Part shown: one piece after another, positions 32,813 through 43,832 of the stretch
Position numbering within the stretch: position 1 is the first letter of the stretch
Layout: each line of letters opens with the position of its first letter
From: an uncultured Bacteroidales bacterium
GTDB taxonomy: Bacteria; Bacteroidota; Bacteroidia; Bacteroidales; UBA932
DNA: 55,658 nt
Assembly (NCBI GenBank): GCA_900317925.1
Contig: ONIQ01000010.1
Span: forward strand, 1-55,658
Direction: 5' to 3'
Program-made: the position numbers and the translations under genes
Notes under the pieces: model-generated
Database searches by the model: none
The model's input: the letters and a program-made list of their open reading frames with translations, nothing else
Told to the model about the DNA's origin: nothing

Positions 32813-34732
32813 ATGAATAGAATACTTTCACGCTTGCTTTTCCTGCTCCTGCTGCCGGGAGCGGCCTGTTCCCGAAACGGGGATGGGCCCGAGCGTCCGG
32901 TCTCTTCCGTCCGCATCGAAACCCGGAACGGGGAAAAGCTCATCGACCTCAACCTGTTTGCGTTCGATGCCACCACCGGAGCCCTGCTGGGCCAGCGATA
33001 CAGCGTCGGGACGGAAACGACTTTCCACTTCCCGGATATCCCGGCCGGCACGCTGGTCCGGCTGGCCGCCATCGGGAACGCAGGAGAAAAACGGCTGGGG
33101 AAGACGGCCACATACGATGACCTGATGCAGGTAGAAGTTCCGCTCGATTCCCTGGAAGGGGCCCGTCTACACAAAGCGGGCTGCTGGCTCATGACATCGG
33201 ACCGGACCAACCGAGCCTCCATTTTCCGGACCGACACCCTGGCAACCCTCATCCTGCAGCCCCTGTTTACCCGGCTGGGGCTGCGCATCGATGCGACGGC
33301 CCTGACACAATGGAACGTGGAGTTGCGCGATGTCCGGCTGGTGAGTCCCGAAGGCGTCTGCCATATCTGGGCCCGCACCTTTGCGCCCATCGGGAAAGAA
33401 TTCGCGCAATGTCCTACTTCTGCGGAGTTTACCTCGCTGCAAAATGCCCTTTCATCCAAAGAAAGGACACCAGCCGTCTATTTCCACGTGCCGGATGCGT
33501 TGGACGGAGAAAGCGCCGCCTTCGTCCAGGTCACGGCCCGTCTGCATGCAAAAGCCGACGGGATGGTTTTGAACCGCACCTGGACGGCACGGGTGAAAGA
33601 CCTGCAACCCATCAACCGGGACGAAGAAAAGCCGCTTTCCGCCATCCTCCACCTAACCGATGGCAATGCCGGCGTCGATGGACAATGGAGTTGCATCGAC
33701 GAGCCGTCCCGCGCGCTCCGGATCCGGCTGGGGAACGCCCCAGCCGCAGGCGACACGCCTCCCATCCGGTCCGCAGCCGTCCTCCTCTTTTCTTCCCTTC
33801 CGCCATCCGGCTTCCACGACCCTTCCTGCACGCCCCTCGCCAGCGGGCGGTCCGACGGGAACGAGGTATGCCTCGATATCCGGAACGGGGACCTCGACAT
33901 CAACCAACCGGCTTACTATCTGGTCGTTGCCAATTCAACCGAAGCCCTGTATCAGCGACTCCTGCAACCGGGAGGGCCCCTGGATGAACTCTTCACCACC
34001 TGTTCGGAAGAAGATCCCCAGTACCCGTTTATGTGGTCTTGCGGCACCCTGAACCTGCAAGGAAACGGAGATATTTCCTTATCAATACCGGTCCAATGCG
34101 GCCTGGTGAAGATTTCCGTCAGCCATATCTACCATACCCTGCGGGACGACAACCGCAGCCTCACCTTGAAAAGCCTGTCCCTCATTAACGCTTCCGCGTG
34201 CTTCTTTCCACACTTTCTCGCCGACGGCTGGGACATGGACCGGGACGCGTACTGCCGGAAATACTATCATCCATCCGCCTGCTATACGCCGGGGACAGAC
34301 GGCTGGCCCTCTACCTCGGCCGACGGGTACGGAATGACCTCCGCCGCCCCGTCTTTCATGCGCCTGTCCACCCAGAAAACCGTGCAGAAAGGCAATACCA
34401 TCGACGATACTTTCGTCCTGTACACGTATCCCAATTCCACCGTAGAGGATGCCTGGAGCACACTGGCAGAAGTTCATTCCTGGTCGAGCCTGGAAGGGAA
34501 CTGGCTGCCCCGGCACACCCGGCTGGTCCTGGAAGTAGAGATTGGCGGGCAGACCTGCTGGTATCCCATTACCCTGCCCACTCTCCTTCCGGGACGCTGG
34601 TACAAAATCGATGAGGTACGGCTGACCAACAGCGCTTCCTCCTCCCCCGACATTCCGGCCTCCCGGATAGACCCGGTTTATGCCCTTCATGTCCACAATT
34701 GGGGCTACGCCTCTCTTCGTGAAACCATTTGA
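32813..34732 (+). CDS. Accessory fimbrial lipoprotein with two fimbrillin-like modules
   Basis: 639 aa. Lipobox GAAC in LLPGAACS. Residues 20-290 resemble a FimB/fimbrillin N-terminal half (LIDLNLFAFDATTGALL, LVRLAAIGNAGE). After about 300 a second fimbrillin-like unit begins (AVLLFSSLPPSGF, YYLVVANSTEALYQ). It ends with the fimbrillin signature VLYTYPNST, TRLVLEVEIGGQ, CWYPITLPTLLPGRWYKI and a tryptophan-containing strand (HVHNWGY). It shares this C-terminal signature with the two fimbrillins upstream. It is probably a minor adaptor between shaft and tip. The start is five bases after the anchor gene stop. Confidence 0.7.
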   Translation: MNRILSRLLFLLLLPGAACSRNGDGPERPVSSVRIETRNGEKLIDLNLFAFDATTGALLGQRYSVGTETTFHFPDIPAGTLVRLAAIGNAGEKRLGKTATYDDLMQVEVPLDSLEGARLHKAGCWLMTSDRTNRASIFRTDTLATLILQPLFTRLGLRIDATALTQWNVELRDVRLVSPEGVCHIWARTFAPIGKEFAQCPTSAEFTSLQNALSSKERTPAVYFHVPDALDGESAAFVQVTARLHAKADGMVLNRTWTARVKDLQPINRDEEKPLSAILHLTDGNAGVDGQWSCIDEPSRALRIRLGNAPAAGDTPPIRSAAVLLFSSLPPSGFHDPSCTPLASGRSDGNEVCLDIRNGDLDINQPAYYLVVANSTEALYQRLLQPGGPLDELFTTCSEEDPQYPFMWSCGTLNLQGNGDISLSIPVQCGLVKISVSHIYHTLRDDNRSLTLKSLSLINASACFFPHFLADGWDMDRDAYCRKYYHPSACYTPGTDGWPSTSADGYGMTSAAPSFMRLSTQKTVQKGNTIDDTFVLYTYPNSTVEDAWSTLAEVHSWSSLEGNWLPRHTRLVLEVEIGGQTCWYPITLPTLLPGRWYKIDEVRLTNSASSSPDIPASRIDPVYALHVHNWGYASLRETI

Positions 34733-34743
34733 CAATCCATATT

Positions 34744-37700
34744 ATGCGTACCTTATCCTATTATTTGGCGCTTGTCCTCCTACTCGGCGGAGTGGCCTCC
34801 TGCCAACGTGAGACGGATCCCGCTCCGGAAGAAGACGTGGACCTCTATACCCTTTCTTTGTCCCGGGTGCAACCCGAGAGCAAAGGCCTCATCGGTTCCT
34901 GGAACGACCGCTCGGCCGAAACCATCCTTTCACAGGCCCGTCTGGCCATTTACTTGAATGGCCGTCTGCACACGGACTACCCGGTCGGGAGCGGTGACAA
35001 AGTTCAGTTGAACAAAGCCTTGGAATACAACATCTACGCACTAACTTCAACCGGAGAGGGCTGGGTCTGGCCGCAGGATGAAGCGGACCTGGCTGAAAAG
35101 ACGCTGATTCTGGAAGAAGATTCCTCCGTCTATCGGACCCGCGGCATTCCGCTATTCGGGTCCCTGACAAAAAAAAGACCCGAGGAGGCCGATGCGTATG
35201 ACGGGCTTACGGACGGATGCATCACCCTCCCGGTCCGGCGCCTGTTCGCCCGTGTCTCCTTCCATTTCGAACCCGATTTCGCGTCTCTCCAGCCGTACGC
35301 TTTCAACGAATTGGTTTCCCTCAACGTTTGTCATTCCAACAACGTACTCCGTCCCTTCTCCGAATCATGCAAAGCTTTGAGTACGAGCGATATCCGGATT
35401 TCAGGCTGGGACCGAAAAACAGAGCCTTACCTGTATTCAGACCAGCCGGACGCCATTGTCCTGTACATCCCCGAAAACTTGCAGGGAGACCTGCTTTCCC
35501 ATAACGATGACCCCTATCGAAAAATCCCGGACCAGGTCGATCTCCTTAACGGGGCTGGAAAAGCAGACCTGTGCACCTATCTGGAGGCTGTCGTACATGC
35601 AGAAGAGACCTATCTTCCAGGGGTGGGCGGCGACGCCACCTACCGGTTTTACCTGGGGAAAAACACCACCACCAACTTCGATGTGGAAGGCAATGTGGAT
35701 TACGATGTTACCCTGACCCTGTCCCGGAAGGGCCTGGGCATGACCGCAAACTGGAAGGTGGATACCGGATCCCTCACCGACAACCGCCATTTCCACTTTC
35801 TGGCAAACAGCAGGATGGTCCGGCCCGGCGGGACCGCCTACCTGCGATGCACCTATGGGTCCTCCGATACCTATGATAATTTTGCTGCGCCGATGTGGGG
35901 CTCCCAATGGGGCTTTTATGCCGGGGACGCCGCCACCTACACGGCCTATACCACAACGGGAGCAACGGATGCCTCACAGGTACACCTGCACGGAACCTCG
36001 CTGGTATGTCCTCATTGCGGGCACGAATACGAGGCCTTTCCGGACGGACTGGACGGAGACCTGTCCAGGCTGGGGTCCTCCTTCATCCAAACCCGTCAGC
36101 ACCAATGGATTGCAGAGAATCTCTATCGGGAAGGAAACGAGTTTATCTGTCGGTATTGTTCCGACAGTCCCACGGTCTTTTTCCCTGCGGAAGATCCCGA
36201 CCACCTGCCCCTGGTTGACTGCTCGACCTATGCCTACACGGGTTCCACGACCGCTTCCTACCTGTGGATTCCCATTCCGGACAGCGTGCCGTTACACAGC
36301 GTCTTTCCGGTTTTCGGGGGATCGGGCGACGGCCGGCATACAGACCGCATCGACATCCAGGTCGGAGACGATACGCCCGTGCTGCTGAACCTGTCCGCGC
36401 TCCCGCGATACATCGCGCAACAAGGGTCGGTAACGGCTTCCCGCCTTCCTGCCGGGACCACCGGACTGACCTTCCGCACCACGTATCAATCCACGGCCGG
36501 CATGCTTTCCGTAGAAGACACCTCTCCGGCTGTCACCAACCTCTCGTGTACCATCAAGAGTCGAAAGGCCGGCACGGCGACCGTGAAGGTCTTTGACAAA
36601 GATACCGATCTGGAAGTAGGCTCCTTCGCCTTGCAGGTCGCCGCTCCGGTCATCGCGTTTGAAGGGAACGCTTCCGCAACACAATGGCTGGTACCAGACG
36701 GGACTGCCCTGGACCTTCCCGCGCACTATGAGACCATAGAAGGAGCGGCCATGGACGTTGCGGCGACGGATGAACTGGGCCATGGAACTCATTTTTCCCC
36801 AAGCCTTTACGCAGCCCTGCTAGGCGAGATCACCGCACAGCCCGGCACACATGCCGACACGCCCCTGCTGGGTTTCTCGGGCCGGGAGGTTTATCTCCAG
36901 TACTTCGTCCGGGAAGGACATGCCGCCACTTTCAATTCTCCCTTGGCAGACGCCGTCCGGCTCGGCTCCGCCCATAGTACGGAAGTCTCGCCCGTTTCCC
37001 TCACGGCAGCCATCCATGCCCCGGTTTCAGGCTATCTGGGCGATGATATCCTGATTGAAGACTGGTCGCTCCTGGAAGAAATCGGCTGGGATGCCACCCA
37101 GACCGCCGCCATCGCCTGGCGGGCCCGCTCCGGTTCCACCCTGCTGCTCCCGGGAGGCCATCCTTCGATTGGGAATTATGATGTCCAGACCCCTGTTACA
37201 CAAGAAAACACCAGCGTAAGCTTTGCCAACGAAGGGATCGTGGACGGCATGATCAATGGAACGCCGCCGTATTACGACAACATCCAACGGGAGGTATCCG
37301 CCAGCGGCCAGGTAACCGTCCGCGTCGCCCCGGGAGGGACATCGAAGGGCATTGGTCAATTTGCCATCGTCTTCAATGTCAAGAATTTCCGCAGCAACCA
37401 ATACCACCAGACCAAGATCGGGACAATGAAGATTTACCTCCACACGGTCATCGGCGGATGGATTGGTACCTGGCAGAGTTCCACCGGCGGATTCGGGCCC
37501 GGCTATACCTGTACCATCTATGTCTATCCCCTGGGATATTACAAGGTTCCGTCCGCCTTCAACAACATGCTGGAAGACTGCATGACCCTGGACCCGGCCA
37601 TCCAGGCTCAGATCAACGCCCCGGCCGGCACCATGACCGTCAAAGGAGTCTCCATGGATATCGCCTATATATATCCCGGCCTGGTGACCTGGTCTCCCGA

Positions 37701-38022
37701 CAACGGGGTTTACGAGATGGACCTGACCCCACGGAGTCATTCAAATGCAAATGGGAACGACTGTAAAAGAGCCTGTTACGACAATCAGATGCCCAGCGTT
37801 GTCGTTGACGAGGAAAAACGCATGAAAGACGCATACAAGGATATCCTGAAAGCATCCGGCACGCACAGCGGTTCCTGGCACTATGCCATCGGCGGAATGC
37901 AGGATGCCGATAACGGAAACCGGGGATACTATGTCTTTGATTTCTTCCAGGACATCTATCCGGCATCCCGCGGCTGGTATGACTATCATTCCTTTACCAC
38001 GACCCCGCCCTGCGGGCAATAA
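34744..38022 (+). CDS. Large DUF4906 fimbrial protein, candidate tip subunit/adhesin, with a zinc-ribbon-like insert
   Basis: 1092 aa from the ATG at 34744; a TTG at 34729 is less likely. Lipobox VASC. Residues 30-345 form the fimbrillin/DUF4906 part (LPVRRLFARVSFHFEP, TYRFYLGKNTTTNFDVEG, YDVTLTLSRKGLGM). A CPHC (C422, C425) and CRYC (C469, C472) pair, 43 residues apart, forms a zinc-ribbon-like knuckle, unusual in an exported protein. An Ig-like stretch lies near 560-640, then a large C-terminal region with no recognised family, ending SFTTTPPCGQ. Size and place in the operon suggest the fimbrial tip. Confidence 0.7.
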   Translation: MRTLSYYLALVLLLGGVASCQRETDPAPEEDVDLYTLSLSRVQPESKGLIGSWNDRSAETILSQARLAIYLNGRLHTDYPVGSGDKVQLNKALEYNIYALTSTGEGWVWPQDEADLAEKTLILEEDSSVYRTRGIPLFGSLTKKRPEEADAYDGLTDGCITLPVRRLFARVSFHFEPDFASLQPYAFNELVSLNVCHSNNVLRPFSESCKALSTSDIRISGWDRKTEPYLYSDQPDAIVLYIPENLQGDLLSHNDDPYRKIPDQVDLLNGAGKADLCTYLEAVVHAEETYLPGVGGDATYRFYLGKNTTTNFDVEGNVDYDVTLTLSRKGLGMTANWKVDTGSLTDNRHFHFLANSRMVRPGGTAYLRCTYGSSDTYDNFAAPMWGSQWGFYAGDAATYTAYTTTGATDASQVHLHGTSLVCPHCGHEYEAFPDGLDGDLSRLGSSFIQTRQHQWIAENLYREGNEFICRYCSDSPTVFFPAEDPDHLPLVDCSTYAYTGSTTASYLWIPIPDSVPLHSVFPVFGGSGDGRHTDRIDIQVGDDTPVLLNLSALPRYIAQQGSVTASRLPAGTTGLTFRTTYQSTAGMLSVEDTSPAVTNLSCTIKSRKAGTATVKVFDKDTDLEVGSFALQVAAPVIAFEGNASATQWLVPDGTALDLPAHYETIEGAAMDVAATDELGHGTHFSPSLYAALLGEITAQPGTHADTPLLGFSGREVYLQYFVREGHAATFNSPLADAVRLGSAHSTEVSPVSLTAAIHAPVSGYLGDDILIEDWSLLEEIGWDATQTAAIAWRARSGSTLLLPGGHPSIGNYDVQTPVTQENTSVSFANEGIVDGMINGTPPYYDNIQREVSASGQVTVRVAPGGTSKGIGQFAIVFNVKNFRSNQYHQTKIGTMKIYLHTVIGGWIGTWQSSTGGFGPGYTCTIYVYPLGYYKVPSAFNNMLEDCMTLDPAIQAQINAPAGTMTVKGVSMDIAYIYPGLVTWSPDNGVYEMDLTPRSHSNANGNDCKRACYDNQMPSVVVDEEKRMKDAYKDILKASGTHSGSWHYAIGGMQDADNGNRGYYVFDFFQDIYPASRGWYDYHSFTTTPPCGQ

Positions 38023-38033
38023 ATGCATGACCG

Positions 38034-38705
38034 ATGAAATACGTCATTCTCATCATCCTGACGCTTGCAGGAGGGATCTTCCTCTCCTCCTGCCGGAAAA
38101 ACGGTCCAGAAGAACCGGAGACCCTCCCTGAATCAGAAGAGGAAGAAAAAGAGAAAGAAGTCCCGCTGGATTTCCTCCGGATCCGGGTTACCACCAACAA
38201 AGGATTCGACCAGACGGTAGAACTGCACAGCCTGCCCGAAAAGATGCAGGTGAGCAATACGGACCGTTCCTGGAAGTATTACTGGGAAACGGCCAAAGGG
38301 CAGGAAGAATTGAAACCCTATTTCCTGTTCACCGGCTCCTATTCGGAAATGGGCAAGGGCGACGTGTACGTTGCCTTCGAAATCGTAGGCTTCTCACCGG
38401 AGACAACCACCTGCCGTACCGTCCAACAGATCGGGTTCAGCGGGGATTACGAGTACATGTTTTCCCGGATCAACCCCCATCCCGAATGGCGGGAGACCTT
38501 TGCCTCCTACCGGGGTTTCCTGGAGACCGCCTGTGAAGGGAAAGACCTGCAAGGGATGCTGCACAGTTTCTATTTTTCGCGGAACCAGGGCTGTCCGTCA
38601 GAGCCCCTGCCATACGACCCGTCCCTGGCCGGCACCCTGGTTATCCGGTCGCAGGATTCCCGCCAGAAACAGTCCTTCGCCTTCATTACGGCCAATACGC
38701 AATGA
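38034..38705 (+). CDS. Lipoprotein of the fimbrial operon, unknown function
   Basis: 223 aa. Signal MKYVILIILTLAGGIFLSSC with lipobox LSSC. A strongly acidic linker follows (PESEEEEKEKE, about 28-45) and then a compact beta-rich domain (FLRIRVTTNKGFDQTVELHS, DVYVAFEIVGFSPE). I do not recognise the family. It starts 11 bases after the large tip candidate and is the last gene of the operon. An accessory subunit is likely from position only. It ends five bases before the convergent sugar-isomerase-like gene; no terminator is visible between them. Confidence 0.6.
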   Translation: MKYVILIILTLAGGIFLSSCRKNGPEEPETLPESEEEEKEKEVPLDFLRIRVTTNKGFDQTVELHSLPEKMQVSNTDRSWKYYWETAKGQEELKPYFLFTGSYSEMGKGDVYVAFEIVGFSPETTTCRTVQQIGFSGDYEYMFSRINPHPEWRETFASYRGFLETACEGKDLQGMLHSFYFSRNQGCPSEPLPYDPSLAGTLVIRSQDSRQKQSFAFITANTQ

Positions 38706-38710
38706 GGGGC

Positions 38711-39904
38711 CTATTCCACCAGGGCTTCGAGGAGGGCCCGGCAATGACCGGGCAGGATAATGTGGTGATTGCCAATAGGATTCGTGAGGAAATATGCCGT
38801 TTCCGGAAGATGTAGGACCACCTGCGTCCGGCAGAGGTCGGGCTTGGACTGGTTGCGCAGCAACTCTCCTTCCGCGACAAAGCGGCGGGACAGGTCGCCG
38901 GAGACCTTGAAAACCGTTACCGGTCCTTCCGGAATATGGCCCCGGACCCCTACGCCGATGCCCGATTCGAAATGCGTATCGAAGGCATAACGGGAAACCA
39001 TGTCGAACGGCACGGTGCAGTGCGCGAAAAGGATTTCCCCGGTTTGGGGATCGATCCGGGAAGGATTGGCCTGGAAGCCCGATACGCCCAGTAGGGAGCG
39101 GCCGATGTACATGCTCAACATAGCCGGCACATCTCCCTCACAACCGGCCACATAGCCATCGGCATTCAATTGGGCGAGCGCGATGCATCCGGTATTTTTC
39201 ACCGCCGTCAGCAAATCGAAACAGCGGATGGTGAAGCCCTTCAAATCATGCCGTTCCACCACACGCCGGAGCGCCTTGTACAGGGACCAGGCTCCCGGGA
39301 AGGCATTCTGGACAGGCTGTGCACTTTCATACACCGGTGTGCCACAGGCAATGGCGGCATCGGCCAGCGTTGAAGGTTCCAGGGCCTCCAGAACCTCTTC
39401 CATGGGAATCTCGACCAGTTCCACTCCCAGCCTTTGCCGGATGGCAGCCGGATCGAAGGAACTGGAAATCAACCAGTCAGACGGTTTGCCGATGATTCCC
39501 AGCCGGGTGCCCCGCATCTTCCGACGGGCCGCCTCAACCTCGTGGAGCAAGGCGATCCGGCCATTGACATATCCGGCATCGCCATGCAGGATTTCCCCTT
39601 TCAGGCCCCGTTGGCGCAGGAAGGAAAGGATTTCCATCGATGCGGCCAGGGAATTGCTTTTCCCGGAAGTCAGCAGGTAGAAGGCTCCGCCGCCCAGTTT
39701 GGGGAGCAAATCCTTGAACAAGCCCTCGGTTCCGCCGGTCCGGACATAGATGAGGTCCAGGTCGTGAGAAGACCCGAATCCGGCATAATCCGTCGCGCAA
39801 AAATCGTAGGTACAGTTTAGTGTTGAAAGGAATTCGCGGGTAACGCCCGCCACGGCCGCCTCGTCGTGGAGAGGCGAAGTAAGGGTATAAATGGCTACTG
39901 ACAT
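38711..39904 (-). CDS. L-fucose isomerase-like protein
   Basis: 397 aa from the ATG at 39904; the longer reading upstream crosses the promoter and is discarded. The N-terminal half is a Rossmann-like sugar isomerase domain (AIYTLTSPLHDEAAV, GGGAFYLLTSGKSNSLAASM, LGIIGKPSDWLISSSF). The C-terminal half has GFTIRCFDLL, CIALAQLNADGYVAGCEGDVPAM and FAHCTVPFDM, as in the L-fucose/L-arabinose isomerase superfamily (COG2407-like). A metal-dependent aldose-ketose isomerase activity is likely, but the sugar is unknown. It is monocistronic by layout, divergent from tcdA. Confidence 0.75.
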   Translation of the reverse strand: MSVAIYTLTSPLHDEAAVAGVTREFLSTLNCTYDFCATDYAGFGSSHDLDLIYVRTGGTEGLFKDLLPKLGGGAFYLLTSGKSNSLAASMEILSFLRQRGLKGEILHGDAGYVNGRIALLHEVEAARRKMRGTRLGIIGKPSDWLISSSFDPAAIRQRLGVELVEIPMEEVLEALEPSTLADAAIACGTPVYESAQPVQNAFPGAWSLYKALRRVVERHDLKGFTIRCFDLLTAVKNTGCIALAQLNADGYVAGCEGDVPAMLSMYIGRSLLGVSGFQANPSRIDPQTGEILFAHCTVPFDMVSRYAFDTHFESGIGVGVRGHIPEGPVTVFKVSGDLSRRFVAEGELLRNQSKPDLCRTQVVLHLPETAYFLTNPIGNHHIILPGHCRALLEALVE

Positions 39905-39923
39905 ATTGAATCGATTGGTTATC

Positions 39924-39931
39924 CAAAAATA
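39924..39931 (-). promoter_or_regulatory. -7 element TATTTTTG of the isomerase-like gene
   Basis: On the minus strand TATTTTTG matches TAnnTTTG and lies 19 bases upstream of the ATG at 39904. No matching -33 TTTG is seen. Confidence 0.5.
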
Positions 39932-39948
39932 CAAAGAATTCACGAGAA

Positions 39949-39980
39949 TTTGACCATCCGGGAATAATATTTTACCTTTG
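39949..39980 (+). promoter_or_regulatory. Consensus promoter of tcdA with very short leader
   Basis: TTTG (39949-39952), exactly 20 bases, then TACCTTTG (39973-39980): a perfect match to the Bacteroidota consensus. The ATG at 39988 is only seven bases after the -7 box, so the transcript should carry almost no leader. Confidence 0.85.
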
Positions 39981-39987
39981 TCCCGCA

Positions 39988-40721
39988 ATGGATCAGATGC
40001 AACGACAAATTTTCGATCGTACCCGCCGGCTGGTGGGCGACGAGCAGATGGAAAAACTCGCCCGGAAGAAGGTGATTCTCTTCGGTGTGGGCGGCGTGGG
40101 CAGCTGGTGCGCCGAAGGACTGATCCGCGGCGGTATTGGCCACCTCACGATCGTGGATCCCGATTGCGTGAGCGTCACCAACATCAACCGGCAGTTGATG
40201 GCCACCACCCGCACGGTCGGACGCGTCAAGGTGGAAGTCCTCCGGGAGAGGCTGCTGGAAATCAACCCGGAAGCCGATATCACCGCCCTCCAGGCCACTT
40301 TCAGCGAGGAAACCGCGGCCGATTTCCACCTGGAGACATACGACTATATCCTGGATTGCATCGATTCGCTGAAAGACAAAAGGAGCCTCATCCTGCACGC
40401 CTGCGATACCCCGGCAAAATTTTTCTGCTCGCTGGGCGCGGCCCTGAAAATCGACCCCGTCCAGATCAAGGTGGCAGAGTTCTGGAAGGTGCGCGGCTGC
40501 CCGCTGGGTTCCCTCCTCCGCAAGAAAATGAAACGGGAGAATACCCTGCCCCGCCACAAATTCCTCTGTGTCTATGATGAAGAGGTGCTGCCCAACCGGG
40601 GGCCCGAACCGCAGGGAGAAGACCCGGGGTTGTTCCAGAAAGCCGTCACCAACGGCACCATGGCCCACATTACGGCCCTTTTCGGGTTCACCCTCTGCGG
40701 CCTCGTCATACGGGATGCCTG

Positions 40722-40740
<19 letters not shown>
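39988..40740 (+). CDS. tcdA: tRNA threonylcarbamoyladenosine dehydratase TcdA (ThiF/E1-like)
   Basis: 250 aa. The E1-like ATP-binding motif is FGVGGVGSWCAEGLIRGG, followed by IVDPDCVSVTNINRQ and the conserved DCIDSLKDK. TcdA/CsdL uses ATP to cyclise t6A37 in ANN-decoding tRNAs to its dehydrated ct6A form. The length and the CQEILL end fit the family. The promoter sits directly upstream. The 3' end overlaps recG by 19 bases, convergent. Confidence 0.9.
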
Positions 40741-42842
<2,102 letters not shown>

Positions 42843-42855
42843 CGTCTCTACCTTT

Positions 42856-42887
42856 TTTGACAAAGATAAGAATTTTCATTATTTTTG
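42856..42887 (+). promoter_or_regulatory. Consensus promoter of the WYL-S9 peptidase-plug operon
   Basis: TTTG (42856-42859), 20 bases, then TATTTTTG (42880-42887): a full match. The start codon at 42906 follows 18 bases later. The recG -7 box on the other strand lies within the 20-base spacer, so the two promoters physically overlap. Confidence 0.85.
42861..42868 (-). promoter_or_regulatory. -7 element TATCTTTG of recG
   Basis: Minus-strand TATCTTTG lies 18 bases upstream of the recG ATG. No TTTG is present at the right upstream distance. It lies inside the spacer of the divergent WYL promoter. Confidence 0.6.
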
Positions 42888-42905
42888 GGAATAAATAGAC
42901 CGGAT

Positions 42906-43832
42906 ATGGTAGCAGAACTCATCAACAAATACCTCTGGCTCGTCGAGACCCTCCGCGGGGGCGGCGACCGCGGTCTTGCATTTGTTGATATCTGCCGGAA
43001 ATATCGGTCCGAATTTCACGAGGACTATCCCCGCCGCACCTTCAACAACCACCGGGAAGCGATTGCCGACGCCTTCGGCATTGAAATCGCCTGCGACCGC
43101 AGCACCAACCGGTATTATATCCCCTTTGTGGATGATGCCCTGGACCGCGACGCTTCCAAGCAATGGCTTATCAACACGTTCACGGTGAACAACTTGCTAA
43201 GCGGGAGCCGAGACCGCCTGAGCGGCCGCGTCAGCGTGGAAGACATCCCCTCCGGGCATCAGATACTTCCGGTCCTGCTGAGTGCCATGAAAGAAAACCG
43301 CCGGGTATCGTTCCTTTACCGGAAATATACCGGCAATGTTCCCGAAGAGCGCATCCTGGCACCGTATGCGGTGAAGGAATTCGAAAAAAGGTGGTATGTT
43401 GTGGGACGGGTGAGCGGACGGGATGTCCTGCGGGTCTATGGGCTGGACCGCATCCGCGACATCCGCATCCTGGAAGAGACCTTCCGGGTCCCCGAGGATT
43501 TCGATGTCAACAGCCTGTTTTACAATAGTTTCGGCGTCTATCCCCCCGAACCGGGCCAGCAAGCCGTCTCCGTCCTGCTGAAAACGTCGGAAGTGGAAGC
43601 CCGCTTCCTGCGCGACCTGCCCCTGCACCACAGCCAGACAGAAGAGACCGGACCGGACGGGTGCCGCCTTTTCCGTCTGCGCGTCATTCCCAACGCCAAT
43701 TTTATCATGGCGCTCTGCCGCCTGGGTTCCCGGATCGAGGTCCTTGAACCGGCAGAAGTGCGCCGCCAGGTTGCGGAAGAATTGCGTTCCGCTGCCCTGC
43801 AATACACAGACAAACAACAAATTACAATATGA
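42906..43832 (+). CDS. WYL domain transcriptional regulator
   Basis: 308 aa from the ATG at 42906. The N-terminal 95 residues form a winged helix-like DNA-binding region (DICRKYRSEFHEDYPRRTFN, CDRSTNRYYI). The WYL domain begins near 130 (SAMKENRRVSFLYRKYTG), with RWYVVGRVSG carrying the family motif as WYV, and a WCX-like C-terminal domain follows (QAVSVLLKTSEVEARFL). WYL domains sense nucleic acid or nucleotide ligands and control DNA-damage or defence genes in several bacteria. Here the stop overlaps the start of a peptidase lipoprotein gene (ATGA), so it may regulate its own operon or the divergent recG. Confidence 0.88.
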   Translation: MVAELINKYLWLVETLRGGGDRGLAFVDICRKYRSEFHEDYPRRTFNNHREAIADAFGIEIACDRSTNRYYIPFVDDALDRDASKQWLINTFTVNNLLSGSRDRLSGRVSVEDIPSGHQILPVLLSAMKENRRVSFLYRKYTGNVPEERILAPYAVKEFEKRWYVVGRVSGRDVLRVYGLDRIRDIRILEETFRVPEDFDVNSLFYNSFGVYPPEPGQQAVSVLLKTSEVEARFLRDLPLHHSQTEETGPDGCRLFRLRVIPNANFIMALCRLGSRIEVLEPAEVRRQVAEELRSAALQYTDKQQITI

